A stretch of 64,000 bases of DNA, taken from contig CM073492.1 in NCBI GenBank assembly GCA_037074585.1, forward strand, positions 76,324,220 to 76,388,219. The letters are read 5' to 3'. Made by a program: the position numbers and the translations under genes. Shown here in pieces: positions 21,216-32,279 of this stretch; within the stretch, counting starts at the first letter, position 1, and each line of letters starts with the position of its first letter. The notes under the pieces are model-generated. The model was not told the origin of the DNA. It saw nothing but the letters and a program-made list of their open reading frames with translations, and made no database searches. This stretch comes from Biancaea sappan. Its lineage: Eukaryota; Streptophyta; Magnoliopsida; Fabales; Fabaceae.

Positions 21216-22584
21216 TGACAGAGCTGATCCACTTCACTACTTTGTACACTTTTCAAGTGAGTTTCTATTACTCTCGACAGACCTGCTCAACACTGGTCAA
21301 ATATAAATGAGAAAATTGCACTTTATCCCTTTAAATTCTTTCTTATATGCAGAAGACTTCCCTAAAGTTTCAAATTTAGTAAAAGATTTTTCTTAACTAT
21401 TATTTCGTGCAGAAAATCTTCTTCCGTTAGTTGACCGCTAGTTCAACGTTGATGTGTACTAGTACTCGTGCTATGTTATTAGTAAATTTTAATCACTAAT
21501 TTTTTTGAGCCTCACGTGCTCCTACCAATTTTTTCAAGGGAGTTTTTTGCACATTAAAAAAATTTTAGGAGGTGAAGTATAATTTTTTTCAATATAAATT
21601 CAATTCATTTGGCTCCATACTACACTTTAAAAAAGAAAAAGAAATAAAAAAGGTAGAGACGAGGCAATAAAAGAAATCAACCAAATCATTTTAAGTCAAT
21701 GGTATTTTACTATTTTAGTAAAATATTCCGTTTTCATTCACATTCTTTTTTGTTCTCTCATTTTTCATTTTTTTATGCCAAATATAATATTTTTCTTCTA
21801 TATATATATAACTTGAACTTCTTAGTCTCGGTCAAGGTTTCATGACACAAAAATATTAAGACTAAATGTTTTATTGTATTTGTTTTAATTTAATTTTTCT
21901 ATTTGTTAAAATCATTTTGGCAACATAAAATTTGAGAGATTTGATAATAATAGATTTTATTATTTAACAAAAATAAAATAAAATAAAAGTAATCTTTTAT
22001 GAATTAATTGAGAAAAATGTGATTGACATGAACAAAGTAGAATCGTAAAGTTTAATAGAATATTAGAAAGTTTAATAGTAGGGACTGGATCAAAAATATT
22101 CAATACTATGAGGATCTGATATCAAATTTTTAAATTATTGTTAGAACAGCAATTTAAAAATAAGAATAAACAAAAAAATGAAAAAAATTAAATGTTAGTG
22201 TTAAAAATATAAATTGTTTCTGAGTATCTCAATATTTTTTAAAGTAATTTCACGTCTCTTACAAGTTGATTTTGTCATATCACCTTGTGTAAGGGTATAT
22301 AAACGTGTTATCTATAAGATATAACAGCTCACAAATTATCTATTTGTTCTTCTGCTCAAAAACAAAAATAAATTGGACTCACCTTCTGACATACTACTTT
22401 ATCTAGCCAAAATTTGAGTAATATAATGTATAACTCATATTTTTGATTTTTCACACTATTCGTATATGTCATCATATCTCACACACCCCAAAACACAAAT
22501 ATACATTCATCGATATACATAGTGCTTCAATCTCTTTCGTCTTCACATAAAAGGAGTTAACTAATATGATGATGACAATTAAAT
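21216..22584. other. AT-rich intergenic DNA
   Basis: Nothing recognisable: no long ORF, no paired transposon ends. Confidence 0.5.
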
Positions 22585-23006
22585 CACTACAAAAGAAAAG
22601 ACTTTCGGTGGTGATTTTTTAATGACGATAAAAAAATTGTCACTGAATGTCCACTTTCAGTAGCGACACTAAAAGGCGCCACTAAAAGTTAGATTTTTAG
22701 TGGCGACATTTGCAGTCGCCACTAAAAATTAGACTTTCGTTGGCAATATTTGAAGTCACCACTGAAAGTTTCACATTCTGTGGCGACTTTTTATTGTCGC
22801 CACAGAAAGTTTGGACTTTCAGTGGCGACTTTTAGTGTCACCACTGAAAGTTTGAACTTTCTGTGGCGAATTTTATTGTCGCCAGCGAAGATTTAACTTT
22901 CAGTGGCCACTTTTGTCGCCACCAAAAGTTAAATAAAATTTAATTTTCAAACTATTAAATAAATATGTTGACTTACTTTCTGTGGCAACAATAGTTGCCA
23001 CTGAAA

Positions 23007-24330
23007 GTTAATGTACATTTTTATTAAATAAATTAATAAAAGAGTATATCCAATGCTCGAATTTAACGTTGAACTTTTTGAAATTTTTATACATGGAAAA
23101 TAGATATATTATAGAAACCTACAATTAGGATAAATTTGTGGATAAGTGAAATTTTGTTTCTTGGAGTTAAATTTTATTTTTTTTTTCAAAGTGTGGAATA
23201 AGGACTATTTTGAAAAGTAAAAATTGTTAAATATTTAGTGAGTAGTTAGGTAAATTGTATAAGAACTCTTGAGATACTACGAAGTTAAATAAAAAAATCT
23301 AATGAAATTATAGTATTGAAAAGGTGAAAATTAATTTTATAAAATATTAAAAAGTTAAGTAAAAATTAAATAAAATTGATTTTTTTAAAAAAAATGTCTT
23401 TTTACTTTCGGTGGCAACATTAGTCGCCACTAAAAGTAGACTTTCAGTGGCAACCAGAATGTCGCCACAGAAGATCAACTTTCAGTGGCGACATCTAGTC
23501 GTCACTAAAAGTTAATGTACATTTTTTAAAATTAATTAATAAAATTATATATCTAAAACTCGAATTTAAAGTTGAGTTTGTACACGGAAAATATAGATAT
23601 TATAAAAGCCTACAATTGGGATCAATTTTTAGAAGAGTGAAATTTTATTTTTGAGAGTTAAATTTTAATTTTTCCTAAGTATGGACTAAGGACTATTTTT
23701 AAAAGTAAAATTTTTTAAAGATTTAGTAAGAAGTTAGGTAAATTGTATAAGAACTCTTGTTATAGCATTGAAAATGTAAAAATAAATTTTATAAAATATT
23801 AAGAAGATAAGTAGAAATTAAATAAAATTAAATTTTTTTTTTAAAAATGTCTTTTTACTTTCAGTGGCGACTTCTAGTCGTCACTGAAAGTCAATGTACA
23901 TTTTTTTAAATTAATTAATAAAATTATATATCCAAAACTGGAATTTAAAGCTGAGTTAGGTCATGGAAAAGATAGATATTTTAAAAGCCTGCAATTGGGA
24001 TCAATTTTTAGACAAGAGAAATTTTATTTTTGGGAGTTAAATTTTAATTTTTCCTAAGTGTGGGCTAAGGACTATTTTGAAAAGTAAAAATTTTTAAGGA
24101 TTCAGTCATAAGAACTCTTGAGATATTACAAAGTTAAATAACAAAAATCTAATGAAATTATAATATTGAAATGGTAAAAATTAATTTTGTAAAATATTAA
24201 AAATTTAAGTGAAAGGTAAATAAAATTTAATTTAAAAATTACTAGATAAAAATATCTATTTACTTTCAGTGGCCACAAATGTTGTCATTGAAAGTATACT
24301 TTTAGTGGCAACTTATAATCGCCACTGAAA
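23007..24330. repeat. Internal direct repeats of the CACTA element
   Basis: A unit starting GTTAATGTACATTTTT recurs at about 23007, 23511 and 23890, with a truncated start at 24331. Each unit carries the same AT-rich text (for example the TATAAGAACTCTTG block) and ends in a TTTACTTTC[GA]GTGGC motif. The spacing varies from about 380 to 500 bp. Confidence 0.7.
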
Positions 24331-24581
24331 GTTAATGTTCATGTTTTTGAAAAAAAGAAGAATTCATGCATTGAGCCTCCGACCTCTACTTTATAAAAGC
24401 GCCCATTTACCATTTGTACACTTAAACTTATTATTTTGAATTAGTTACTCTAATATATAAAGAATTCTGGACTCTTTATATTTTACTTTCCCTCCACAAT
24501 TTTTAGTCTCCCGCTCTTATGCCTTCTTTGCTCTCAATCTTTTCAGAGGAAACCTTTTCCTCCATCTCCTTGTGGTAGGTA

Positions 24582-24875
24582 ATGGCTGCTGTTCACTCGT
24601 CCTTCACCTTCCTCTTCTTCTTGCTCTTCCTCTTCACCATCTCCTTCTCCACCACTACCCTCCCTAACTCCGATGAGGATGCCCTGCTCTAGTTCTACCT
24701 CTTACTCGACCCCACCGACGCCTCTTGCCCCCTTGCCAACTGGCTCCTCTCCACCTCTACCTGTGCTCAACCTATCTAGAGGGGTGTCCTCTGTAGCAAG
24801 AACAGCGGCATCCACCTCAACAGCATGTGCATCCAGCGCAAGATCGACGTCGACGTCCTCTGCAACAAGAACTAG
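24582..24875 (+). pseudogene. Captured leucine-rich-repeat receptor (PRK-like) gene fragment
   Basis: From ATG 24582 the frame reads a signal peptide (MAAVHSSFTF, then LFFLLFLFTI), an LRR N-terminal domain (NSDEDALL, LANWLLSTSTC, RGVLCSKN) and the start of a first repeat (QRKIDVDVLCN). The order matches the extracellular start of pollen-receptor-like kinases (ALL.F..., NW...C, GVLC, G.IDVD.L). Two internal TAG codons and a terminal TAG make it non-functional. It sits entirely inside the CACTA element and is clearly more GC-rich than its flanks, which supports capture of host DNA. The exact donor gene cannot be named. Confidence 0.5.
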
Positions 24876-27042
24876 GTACTATTATGTGATTCTTCTTGCC
24901 TCAAATGGAGTAGATCTAAGCTTATAGTTAGTCATAGTTTTCAAAGCAAACTTTTGATCATCAACTTAACCATCCCCCTCGGCCTTTATTATTTCCAGAA
25001 AGGAAATATGGTATCACCTCCTTTTCCACTTTCATTCTCAATATAATTTCTTCTTTAATTTTAAAATGCAATTTAACCTTTATAACTAATCCTAAAATAT
25101 ATTCCTCTTTCGTTGCTGTGCTCCAAAAATCACGATGATTCCTTCTATGATGTGATGAGTGAATGAATTCCCTAATTTATGTAATTGCGCATTCAATTAA
25201 TACTTCAACGTTTTATTATGGTAATATTTAAAATATTAATTTTGTAAAAAGTTAATATTAAACATTACACATGACTCAATCACAAATCATTATCTTGTCA
25301 ATAGTATTGCAAATCAATAATAATCAACTAACGAGATTTGAATGTATATGAATTAATTAATTAAAGAAATCATTCATAATTGTTGTATTAATTAGTTTTG
25401 TGTCATTGATTTTAATTTCAAATCCTATGGTGTTGCAAATTGGGTATTTTCTATGAAATGGTGAATTAGTGTGTATGAGAGAGATAATTTAAATTCTTAA
25501 AAACATATATTGTTAAATTAGTGAGAGCCAAAGTGGAGAATAAACTAGTAATTAATTGATGGGCTAATTATTTGAGCCTTCCTGAGATACTCTTTAATTG
25601 CCATCACACTTTTTGGTCATAAATCATGAAAAGCGGATGGACATGAAAAAGTGAGTTTTTATAGGTTTTTTTTATTCCATATATCATTAACTAAATTTCT
25701 GGGAATTGACTAGCAAAAGTGAATGCATGTAAAGGTAATGCGTGTGAAGAAAGGAGGAAGATACATCCACTATTTGGTGTGGAAGAACAAAAATACTAAC
25801 ATAATAAGTCGATTAAGAAAATATACTATAGCTTATTAGGTGTGGAAAATTCTTACCAATTCATTTTATACATTTTTCTATTTTTTTTTATAGTTTGATG
25901 CATCACATTTAATAAAGATAGTTTGAACCAATATTCTTCAAATAAAAATTTTGATCCCAACTCGTAAAGACTCCAACATTTATTAGATACCAATACATCT
26001 ACTAGAATCAAAATAAGAGAAAATTTTTTTTTTGGTCCCTCCAAGTGTACTTTGTTGATGGCATGGTCTTTGAAAAATAATTACATATTACTTTAGTCCT
26101 TAATTTTTAAATTGTTATATAAAATGGTCCATTCATTCATTACAATTGACAATAATAACTAACTATCACTATTACAATTCCTGCAGGTTATGCAAATGCA
26201 CCAAAAGTATTTTGGAGGATTGTTGCCGTATTTAATTGCTTTGAGTGCTTGCCAAAACCTAGTTTATTAGAATTATTGAATGGTTTAATTTTTAATGTGT
26301 TGAGTGATGTTAGATCTTCTTTAGGCAGCAAATGGAGCCAATATCTCAAGAGGCAAAGTTTAGCGTTGAGATTTCCTCATGTATAATTGTAAATTGCAAA
26401 ATATTTGTTATTTTGGAAGCATATTGTATTGTAAATTTAGGATTTAAGTTATGAGATAGTTTATATTACAACTTTAATTACTTATTAAATAATATTTCTA
26501 ATTATAAATGAAAATTTTGCATTTTATATTTTTTTTGAAAATTTTGTACTTTCAGTGGCGACTATTGTTGTCACTAAAAGTTAGAATTTTGACACTAAAA
26601 ACACTTTCAATGATGACTTTTTGTCGTCACTGAAGGAAATTTTTAGTGACGACTAATAGTCGCTATTGAAACTATGTTTAGTGGCGGCTTTTGTCGCCAT
26701 CGAAAACATATTCAGTGACAACAGAAATGTTGTCACTGAATGTATTTTTAGTGGCGACAGAAAGTTGTCACCAAAACTATCTTTAGTGCCGACTTCTATT
26801 CCCCTATTTTGCTTACAATTTATTTTTGGTGACGCAAATTATACTTTTAATGACGACAAAAGTTGTCACTAAAAGTGGATATCAGTGGCGACATTTTAGT
26901 GACAACAAAAGTCGCCACTAAAAACTTTCAGCAACGGAACTTTAGATGATGACATATTGTCGCCACTGAAAACTTTCAGTGACGAATTTTTAACTTTCAG
27001 TGACAACTTTTGTTGCCACCAAAAGTCAATTTTTTTATAGTG

Positions 27043-28196
27043 AATAGAAGGAACGTACTCCCACTTTTATTGAGCATAAACCTTATCAATGTGTGACTGA
27101 GGATTAAAGTCAGTTAGAAGGGTAAAACACATTTTTTATTTTATTTTCTAATAATAATTTTGACAATCTCCCACTTATTATTCTAGTACTGTCAAAACAG
27201 ACTAAAACCTGGAGGTTGATCTATGTCCGCTCGCATTTGGACGAGGCTTAGACATGTTTTTTTGCCTGGCTGTAATTGGGTAGGACAGGGATAAACAGGT
27301 GAAGCTCTCATAGATCACAAGTCATCCCTTTTTCTTTAATTTTTTTACAAAATTATATTATTTAATATATAAATAATCTCACTTGATTACATTTTTATAT
27401 TTTATAACATTATATTCAATAATTATAGTAAATTTGGATATAAAAAACTTTTATATTTTTTTAAAAATAAATATAGAATTTTTAAATATAAATATAATAT
27501 AGTTAATTTAAAAATATATGAAAAATTAAAGTCATTATACATTTAAAAACATTAAAGAAGTAATATTTTATATGTATAAATTGTATTTTAATAAAAAAAG
27601 TTATTTAATTTTTCTGAAAAAATTAATATTATATCATTTAAATATAAAAATCTTTTTTTAAAAAAAAAACCTCGGCGACATTATATTTCAGGCCTGTTAC
27701 AGCCGAGCCGAGCCGTTTTGTTAGTGCTGCCCCTGTCCTCTAGAAATAAAGCCTCTGATTTGCATTGAAAAAGTTATAGCAAAATCTAAATTAATTAGTA
27801 TTGATGAAATAAAGTTGATTGGTATGTTTGATAATCAGTGAGGGAAAGGGGAAAAAAAAGGATATTTTTGCTAAAATGTCCTAATTTTAAAACAAAATAC
27901 AAAAAAAAAGTTTAATATTTTTTAAAAGGGTAATTTAGACAATTTTATACTATCTTTCTTTTTTACTTCATTGAGTACAATGTTGATAACTTAGTTACCA
28001 AACATGCTGGATTAGAATGAACGGTTCAGATAAAAAAAAATGCCGCAACAAGATTCCACATTGATTTTGAGACCTTACTGGATAGGATCAAGAGAAATGA
28101 GTACTTAGAATATATAATATCAAAGATGTATATATTGTGAATGATATGAACAAAGTATGAATCCAAAATACTAAAGATATGAATGTCTGAAACTAA
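27043..28196. other. AT-rich intergenic DNA
   Basis: No gene recognised. A short GC-richer patch at about 27670-27750 contains a repeated GAGCCGAGCCG motif. The left end carries the AAT duplication of the CACTA element and the right end the TAA duplication of the next element. Confidence 0.5.
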
Positions 28197-29261
28197 GGGG
28201 CTGTTTGGTATCCAAGAAAGAGTAAGAATGGAAAGAAAATAGGAAAATGGAAAAAAAAGAAATAATGGAAAAAAGAAAAGGAAAAGGAAAAAAAACTTGT
28301 TTGGTATGCAGTGCAAAAGAAAAAAATAAGATTATTATTTTTTAAAAGATAAAAAAAATATATAAATAATTTATTATTTTGCCCTTAACTAACCCCAAGA
28401 GCCTCCAGCAGGGCCGGTCGACCGGCTGTCAAGAGTCGATCGACCGACAGCCAGCGCCTGGCAGGGCCGGTCAACCAGCTGCTGGTAGCCCGACTGCCGT
28501 AGCTTAACAGGGCCGGTTGACCAGCTACTGGCAGCCGGTCGACCAGCCTTGCCAGGAACTGGAAGCCTTGGCAAGGCCGGTCGACCGGCTACTGGCAGCC
28601 GATCGACCGGCCTTGCCAAGGCTTCCAACGCCTAGTCGACTGGTTGCCAAGAGTCGATCATGGCCCCCTGGTTCGTCTTGCCTCTCTCATATGTTCTGTC
28701 TCTCATTCTCTACCTCTCAGATTTGGCTCTCTCTCTTAATCTCCTCTCTCGCTAGTTCTCTCTCCCGATATCCTCCCTATGATTCTTTGCCTCTCTCTTA
28801 CCACCGGACTCCCCCCTCAGTCCAGCATTTCTAAAAAGACGAGAACTACGTCAGCGTGAAGATCTGGATTTTTTAGCAGAAAGATTTCAAAAAAGAAATT
28901 AAAGGAAATCCTTCAGTGCATTTGTTAATTTGGTTAATGTTTCTCTTTGGAAGCTTTCAGCTTCTTCCATACCATCATCGGCAAAGCAGAAGCAAAGCAA
29001 GGTCGAGAATAAAGTGCACAAACCAGAGGATAGAAAGGAAATTTCAAGTGCACGGAAAAGGGCAATTTCGAAAGTAACGCATTTTTTCCATTCCCAGATG
29101 CACCTTTCCATTGCTAAATCAATGGAAGAGTTTTGTACAAAAACAATGGAAGACAGAACACCACATTCCCTCTTGTAAGCATACCAAACAACGAAAAAAA
29201 AAAGCACAGTAATAAAAAAATATTTTCCTTTCCTGCTTCTGCGAGCATACCAAACGGTCCC
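28197..29261. mobile_element. PIF/Harbinger-like non-autonomous element
   Basis: The left end GGGGCTGTTTGGTATCC and the right end (reverse complement GGGACCGTTTGGTATGC) form terminal inverted repeats flanked by TAA (28194-28196 and 29262-29264). A 3-bp TWA target and GGG..TGTTTGG ends are hallmarks of PIF/Harbinger and Tourist elements. The 1065-bp interior has no transposase. It holds an A-rich zone, a GC-rich palindromic core (28389-28670), a CT-rich stretch and a region (about 28880-29180) of unknown origin. Confidence 0.7.
28389..28670. repeat. GC-rich palindromic array (GGTCGACC boxes)
   Basis: About ten GGTCGACCGG-like or GATCGACCGG-like boxes alternate with CTACTGGCAGCC/CTGCTGGTAGCC spacers. 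The longest hairpin pairs 28561-28589 with 28598-28626 (29-bp arms, one mismatch, 8-nt loop). ORFs in both strands here are chance readings of the GC-rich repeat. Confidence 0.8.
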
Positions 29262-30216
29262 TAAAGAATACCTTTATTTAAAGTCTTACATTGCCAAAAA
29301 AAAATTTCCTTAAGTGACAAGCAACAGACCGGACCTATACAACAGTAGAACCAGGCCAAATTAAAGATAAAAATTCCTGTTTTCAATATATTTTCCTTAG
29401 ATGAATCCTCTTGATCATAATGTAATTGTGTCCAATATTTTTTTTTAGAAATTAAAAACAAAAAAAACAAAACGACAATAAGAAAAATGACCAAATTTTT
29501 CCTTGGGAAAGAAGGGAAGTGAACAATTGGCCACGAAAGCCAAAAAATTGAAGTCACCGTTGAAAAACTAAAAATTAATTTTAGTCAAATATTAAATAAT
29601 GAGGAATTCAATTCATAAAGGCAAGGAATAATATTTTCCTATCTTGAAAGTTATGAAAAATATTGATAGTTACTTATCAAATATATTTCCAGTCATAATT
29701 GATATCTTTCCCGTTCCAACATTCTTATTTATCAATCTTACTATGATCTTATTTTGTATGCAGTTGAGAGAAGAATAGTTCTCTTATAATTCAGACAACC
29801 AATCATGAGTCAGTCTAGTTTTGCAGTGATCTTTAGATAAGAAAATCATATATACGTTTTCCTTGAAGTATTGCTAGATGTTCACCGTTCAAAGAGTGTT
29901 TGATAGCCCAGAAAGTGAGAGAGGAATTTTTGTTCTGTACTCTAATATAGTAGTTGAGCTTCTATCAGTTTAGTATTAATGAAAAATTTGTTCCCCTCAT
30001 CCTCTGATCTCCCTCTCTTAATTAGCATGTTCTCTCTGTTACATTTCAACGGTCACAAACTAATCTCTCAGAGACTCAGACTGTCATGTAAAGTAACTTC
30101 TCCAAACCCCGCTCACCTTTCTTTTCTCAAAGAAGTGGGTGACAAAGGAAGTTGACGTAGCATCAATGGCTCCATGACTGGGTTATTTGTGGTGTAATTT
30201 GATGTCCTCAACAAAA
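29262..30216. other. AT-rich DNA downstream of gene D
   Basis: No gene recognised; presumably 3' flank of the gene D exon. Confidence 0.5.
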
Positions 30217-30953
30217 TTATATACGATTTCCGAAAGACATGTAATTGAATAGAAATATACACAAACATTTCACAGCCAAAGCTTTACATTCCTCTTGAAG
30301 ACGCCTGAACCGTAAGTAAGAAACCATCTGAACAAGAAGAGGGAATTGTAATCGCACAAAGAGGGTTACTGGAACAACTGCAAGCATAGTAACCGAAAGA
30401 GGAGTCCATGAGTGTGGTCTGTGTTGCAGCATTATAAGAATGGTTGTAGAAAAGGCTATCATCATTGTTGCGATGGAGAGAAAAAGTGTAGAAAGGCCTA
30501 TAACCAACTTTGTAGATAAAGAGTTTAGGAAATCTTCTTCTGCATAGCGTGAGGTAAGGATCCCTAAAAACATTAGTACAGGAGTTGTAGAAGAAAACAA
30601 TGACAGTGCATTTGAGATAATGAAAGGCATAAACAACTTGTTATTTTTATCCAAAAATATTGGGTACCCAGAATCCTGATTGTTTCCTCCTGGTAGAGTA
30701 AAAGGTGCTGCAAACATTATGGTTACAACAAGAGCACCAACAACAGAACAAGAAGATGCTGTATCCTTCATCCATTTTTCCCCATCCTTCCTTAGCTTTT
30801 GGTGGCTCTCTTTGAATATCTCCTCAGGCTCCATGCCACCATTGTTTTGTCGTACCTTATATCCAGGAGGTACCACACTCTCCACCGCCTTGAACCACTG
30901 CAATTCACTTTGCATTTGTAGTGCAGGGCAAGAGATGCGGTTAAGCTGGGAAG
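30217..30953 (-). pseudogene. Ankyrin-PGG gene D: last exon, cut by an LTR retrotransposon
   Basis: Minus-strand reading from the LTR junction (SQLNRISCPALQMQSEL) through the PGG domain (FTLPGGNNQDSGYPIF), four predicted membrane helices and the terminus LQEECKALAVKCL. It is highly similar to gene A exon 5 but keeps the C-terminal LQEEC tail that gene A has lost by frameshift. The exon is broken at 30953/30954, exactly at the start of a Gypsy LTR (TGCCACAG). Its 5' part and all ankyrin exons are absent, so no functional protein can be made. Confidence 0.85.
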
Positions 30954-31292
30954 TGCCACAGCTGCTGAGAATTAAGTTGGTCCACAATGGCTGCTACATA
31001 TTGTCAACTTTCCAGCTACTAGCCATCTGCCACCCTCCAGCTACCACCCATGTGCTAGAAGACTTTTGTTTTGTTTTTCTTCCATTTTCAACTTTTGCAT
31101 TCCAAGCCCATGTGATCATACTATCATTTTCCATTCTGTCCATGCTTCTTTGTCCCCTGAGAATTAGTATAAATAGGGTGCTAATATCAGTGTAAGCATC
31201 ATCCAAGAGTTTAGAAATATATCTAAGTTTTTCAACTTAGCTTCTTTCCTTTGTTTTCTCTTTTCTTCTGACCCTTGTTGATCCCTGAGCCA
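30954..31292 (+). repeat. 5' LTR of the Gypsy element
   Basis: 339 bp from TGCCACAGC to CCCTGAGCCA. TATAAATA box at 31168-31175. A primer-binding site TGGTATCAGAGC follows at 31297-31308. Confidence 0.85.
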
Positions 31293-31579
31293 TATTTGGT
31301 ATCAGAGCAAGGTTCCAGAGAGAGGGAACGCCTGAAAAGCTGCCTGAGATTCACTGTCGAAGTTTTTCGGCGACGTCGAAATCGGCCAACTTCGAAAGTC
31401 CCATCTCCGGCGCTCTTTCAGGAAAAATGACGTCGGAATCGTGATCGGAAGGGTCCAAAACCTTGGACTGGAGAAGATCAACGCCGCCTGACATTTGACG
31501 CGCCGTCACGCGCCACCGTCGGAAGATCACGCGCCGGCCATCAACTCCACGCGCCACACGCGCCTGCCAGAGGTTGAAG

Positions 31580-31860
31580 ACGACCACGTCATCAGCCACG
31601 TCATCCAATCCAACCAATCATATATTGCCACGTGTCACCTCAGCCACGTGTCCTAGCTGATTCGGTTGCCACGTCATCACCACGTCATCCACTCCAATCA
31701 ATCAGAGGTTGCCACGTGTCGGAACTGCCACGTGTCACAGCTGATTCAGTTGCCGCGTCATCAGCCACGTCATCAGTCCACCAATCAAAGCTTGCCACGT
31801 GTCAAAACTGTCACCAATTATCAGTTGCCACGTGTAAAGTTGTGCCACGTCACCCTCAAA
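31580..31860. promoter_or_regulatory. ACGT-core motif cluster in the Gypsy leader
   Basis: More than ten ACGT cores occur in 280 bp, many as GCCACGTGTC or CCACGTCATC. The block corresponds to 6250-6535 in the composite element. The motif is a known bZIP/bHLH target; activity is inferred. Confidence 0.45.
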
Positions 31861-31869
31861 TTCCAGATT

Positions 31870-32215
31870 TTCATATTGACCCCGGAAGTTTTGTGAAAAC
31901 TCATTTTTACCCCCAAAACGTTCCGAAATTACAAATTGACCCCAGAACTTTCCAAAATTCAACTTTTGCCCCTGATTTTTCTGAAATTTCATTTTTTGCC
32001 CCAGATATTTCTGAAAATTCCACTTTTTCCCCAGATCTTTCTGAAATTTCATTTTTTACCCCAAAACTTTTTGAAATTCTGATTTTGCCCCAGAACTTTC
32101 CGAAATTTCATTTTTACCCCAGAACTTTCTGATATTACACTTTTACCCTCACAACTTTCTAAAATTTTATTTTTGCCCACAGTCATTTTCAAAATTACAC
32201 TTTCCTCAAATTTGC
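31870..32215. repeat. Degenerate ~30-bp tandem repeats in the Gypsy leader
   Basis: Repeated units of the CCCCAGAACTTTCTGAAATT type with T-rich tails, about ten copies. Same array as 6536-6910. Confidence 0.7.
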
Positions 32216-32279
32216 CCCAAATCCCTACGTCATCCAAAATTTAGCTTAATCTTCTTCAAAAAAAAAAAGGAGAGAGAAA

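Larger units (their letters stand above)
22585..27042. mobile_element. CACTA (En/Spm-type) transposon, non-autonomous, 4.46 kb
   Basis: The left end CACTACAAAAGAAAAG and the right end (reverse complement CACTATAAAAAAATTG) form CACTA-type terminal inverted repeats, flanked by a 3-bp AAT duplication (22582-22584 and 27043-27045). Both subterminal zones (about 22600-22990 and 26550-27030) are packed with TTTCAGTGGCGAC / GTCGCCACTGAAA motifs in both orientations, as expected for transposase-binding sites. No TNP1/TNP2-like protein is readable, so it depends on a partner. It carries three internal direct repeats and a host gene fragment. Confidence 0.85.

Noticed and set aside
28389..28670. CRISPR-like array
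   Set aside because: The repeats are palindromic, variable in length, lack unique spacers of fixed size, and lie in a plant DNA transposon.
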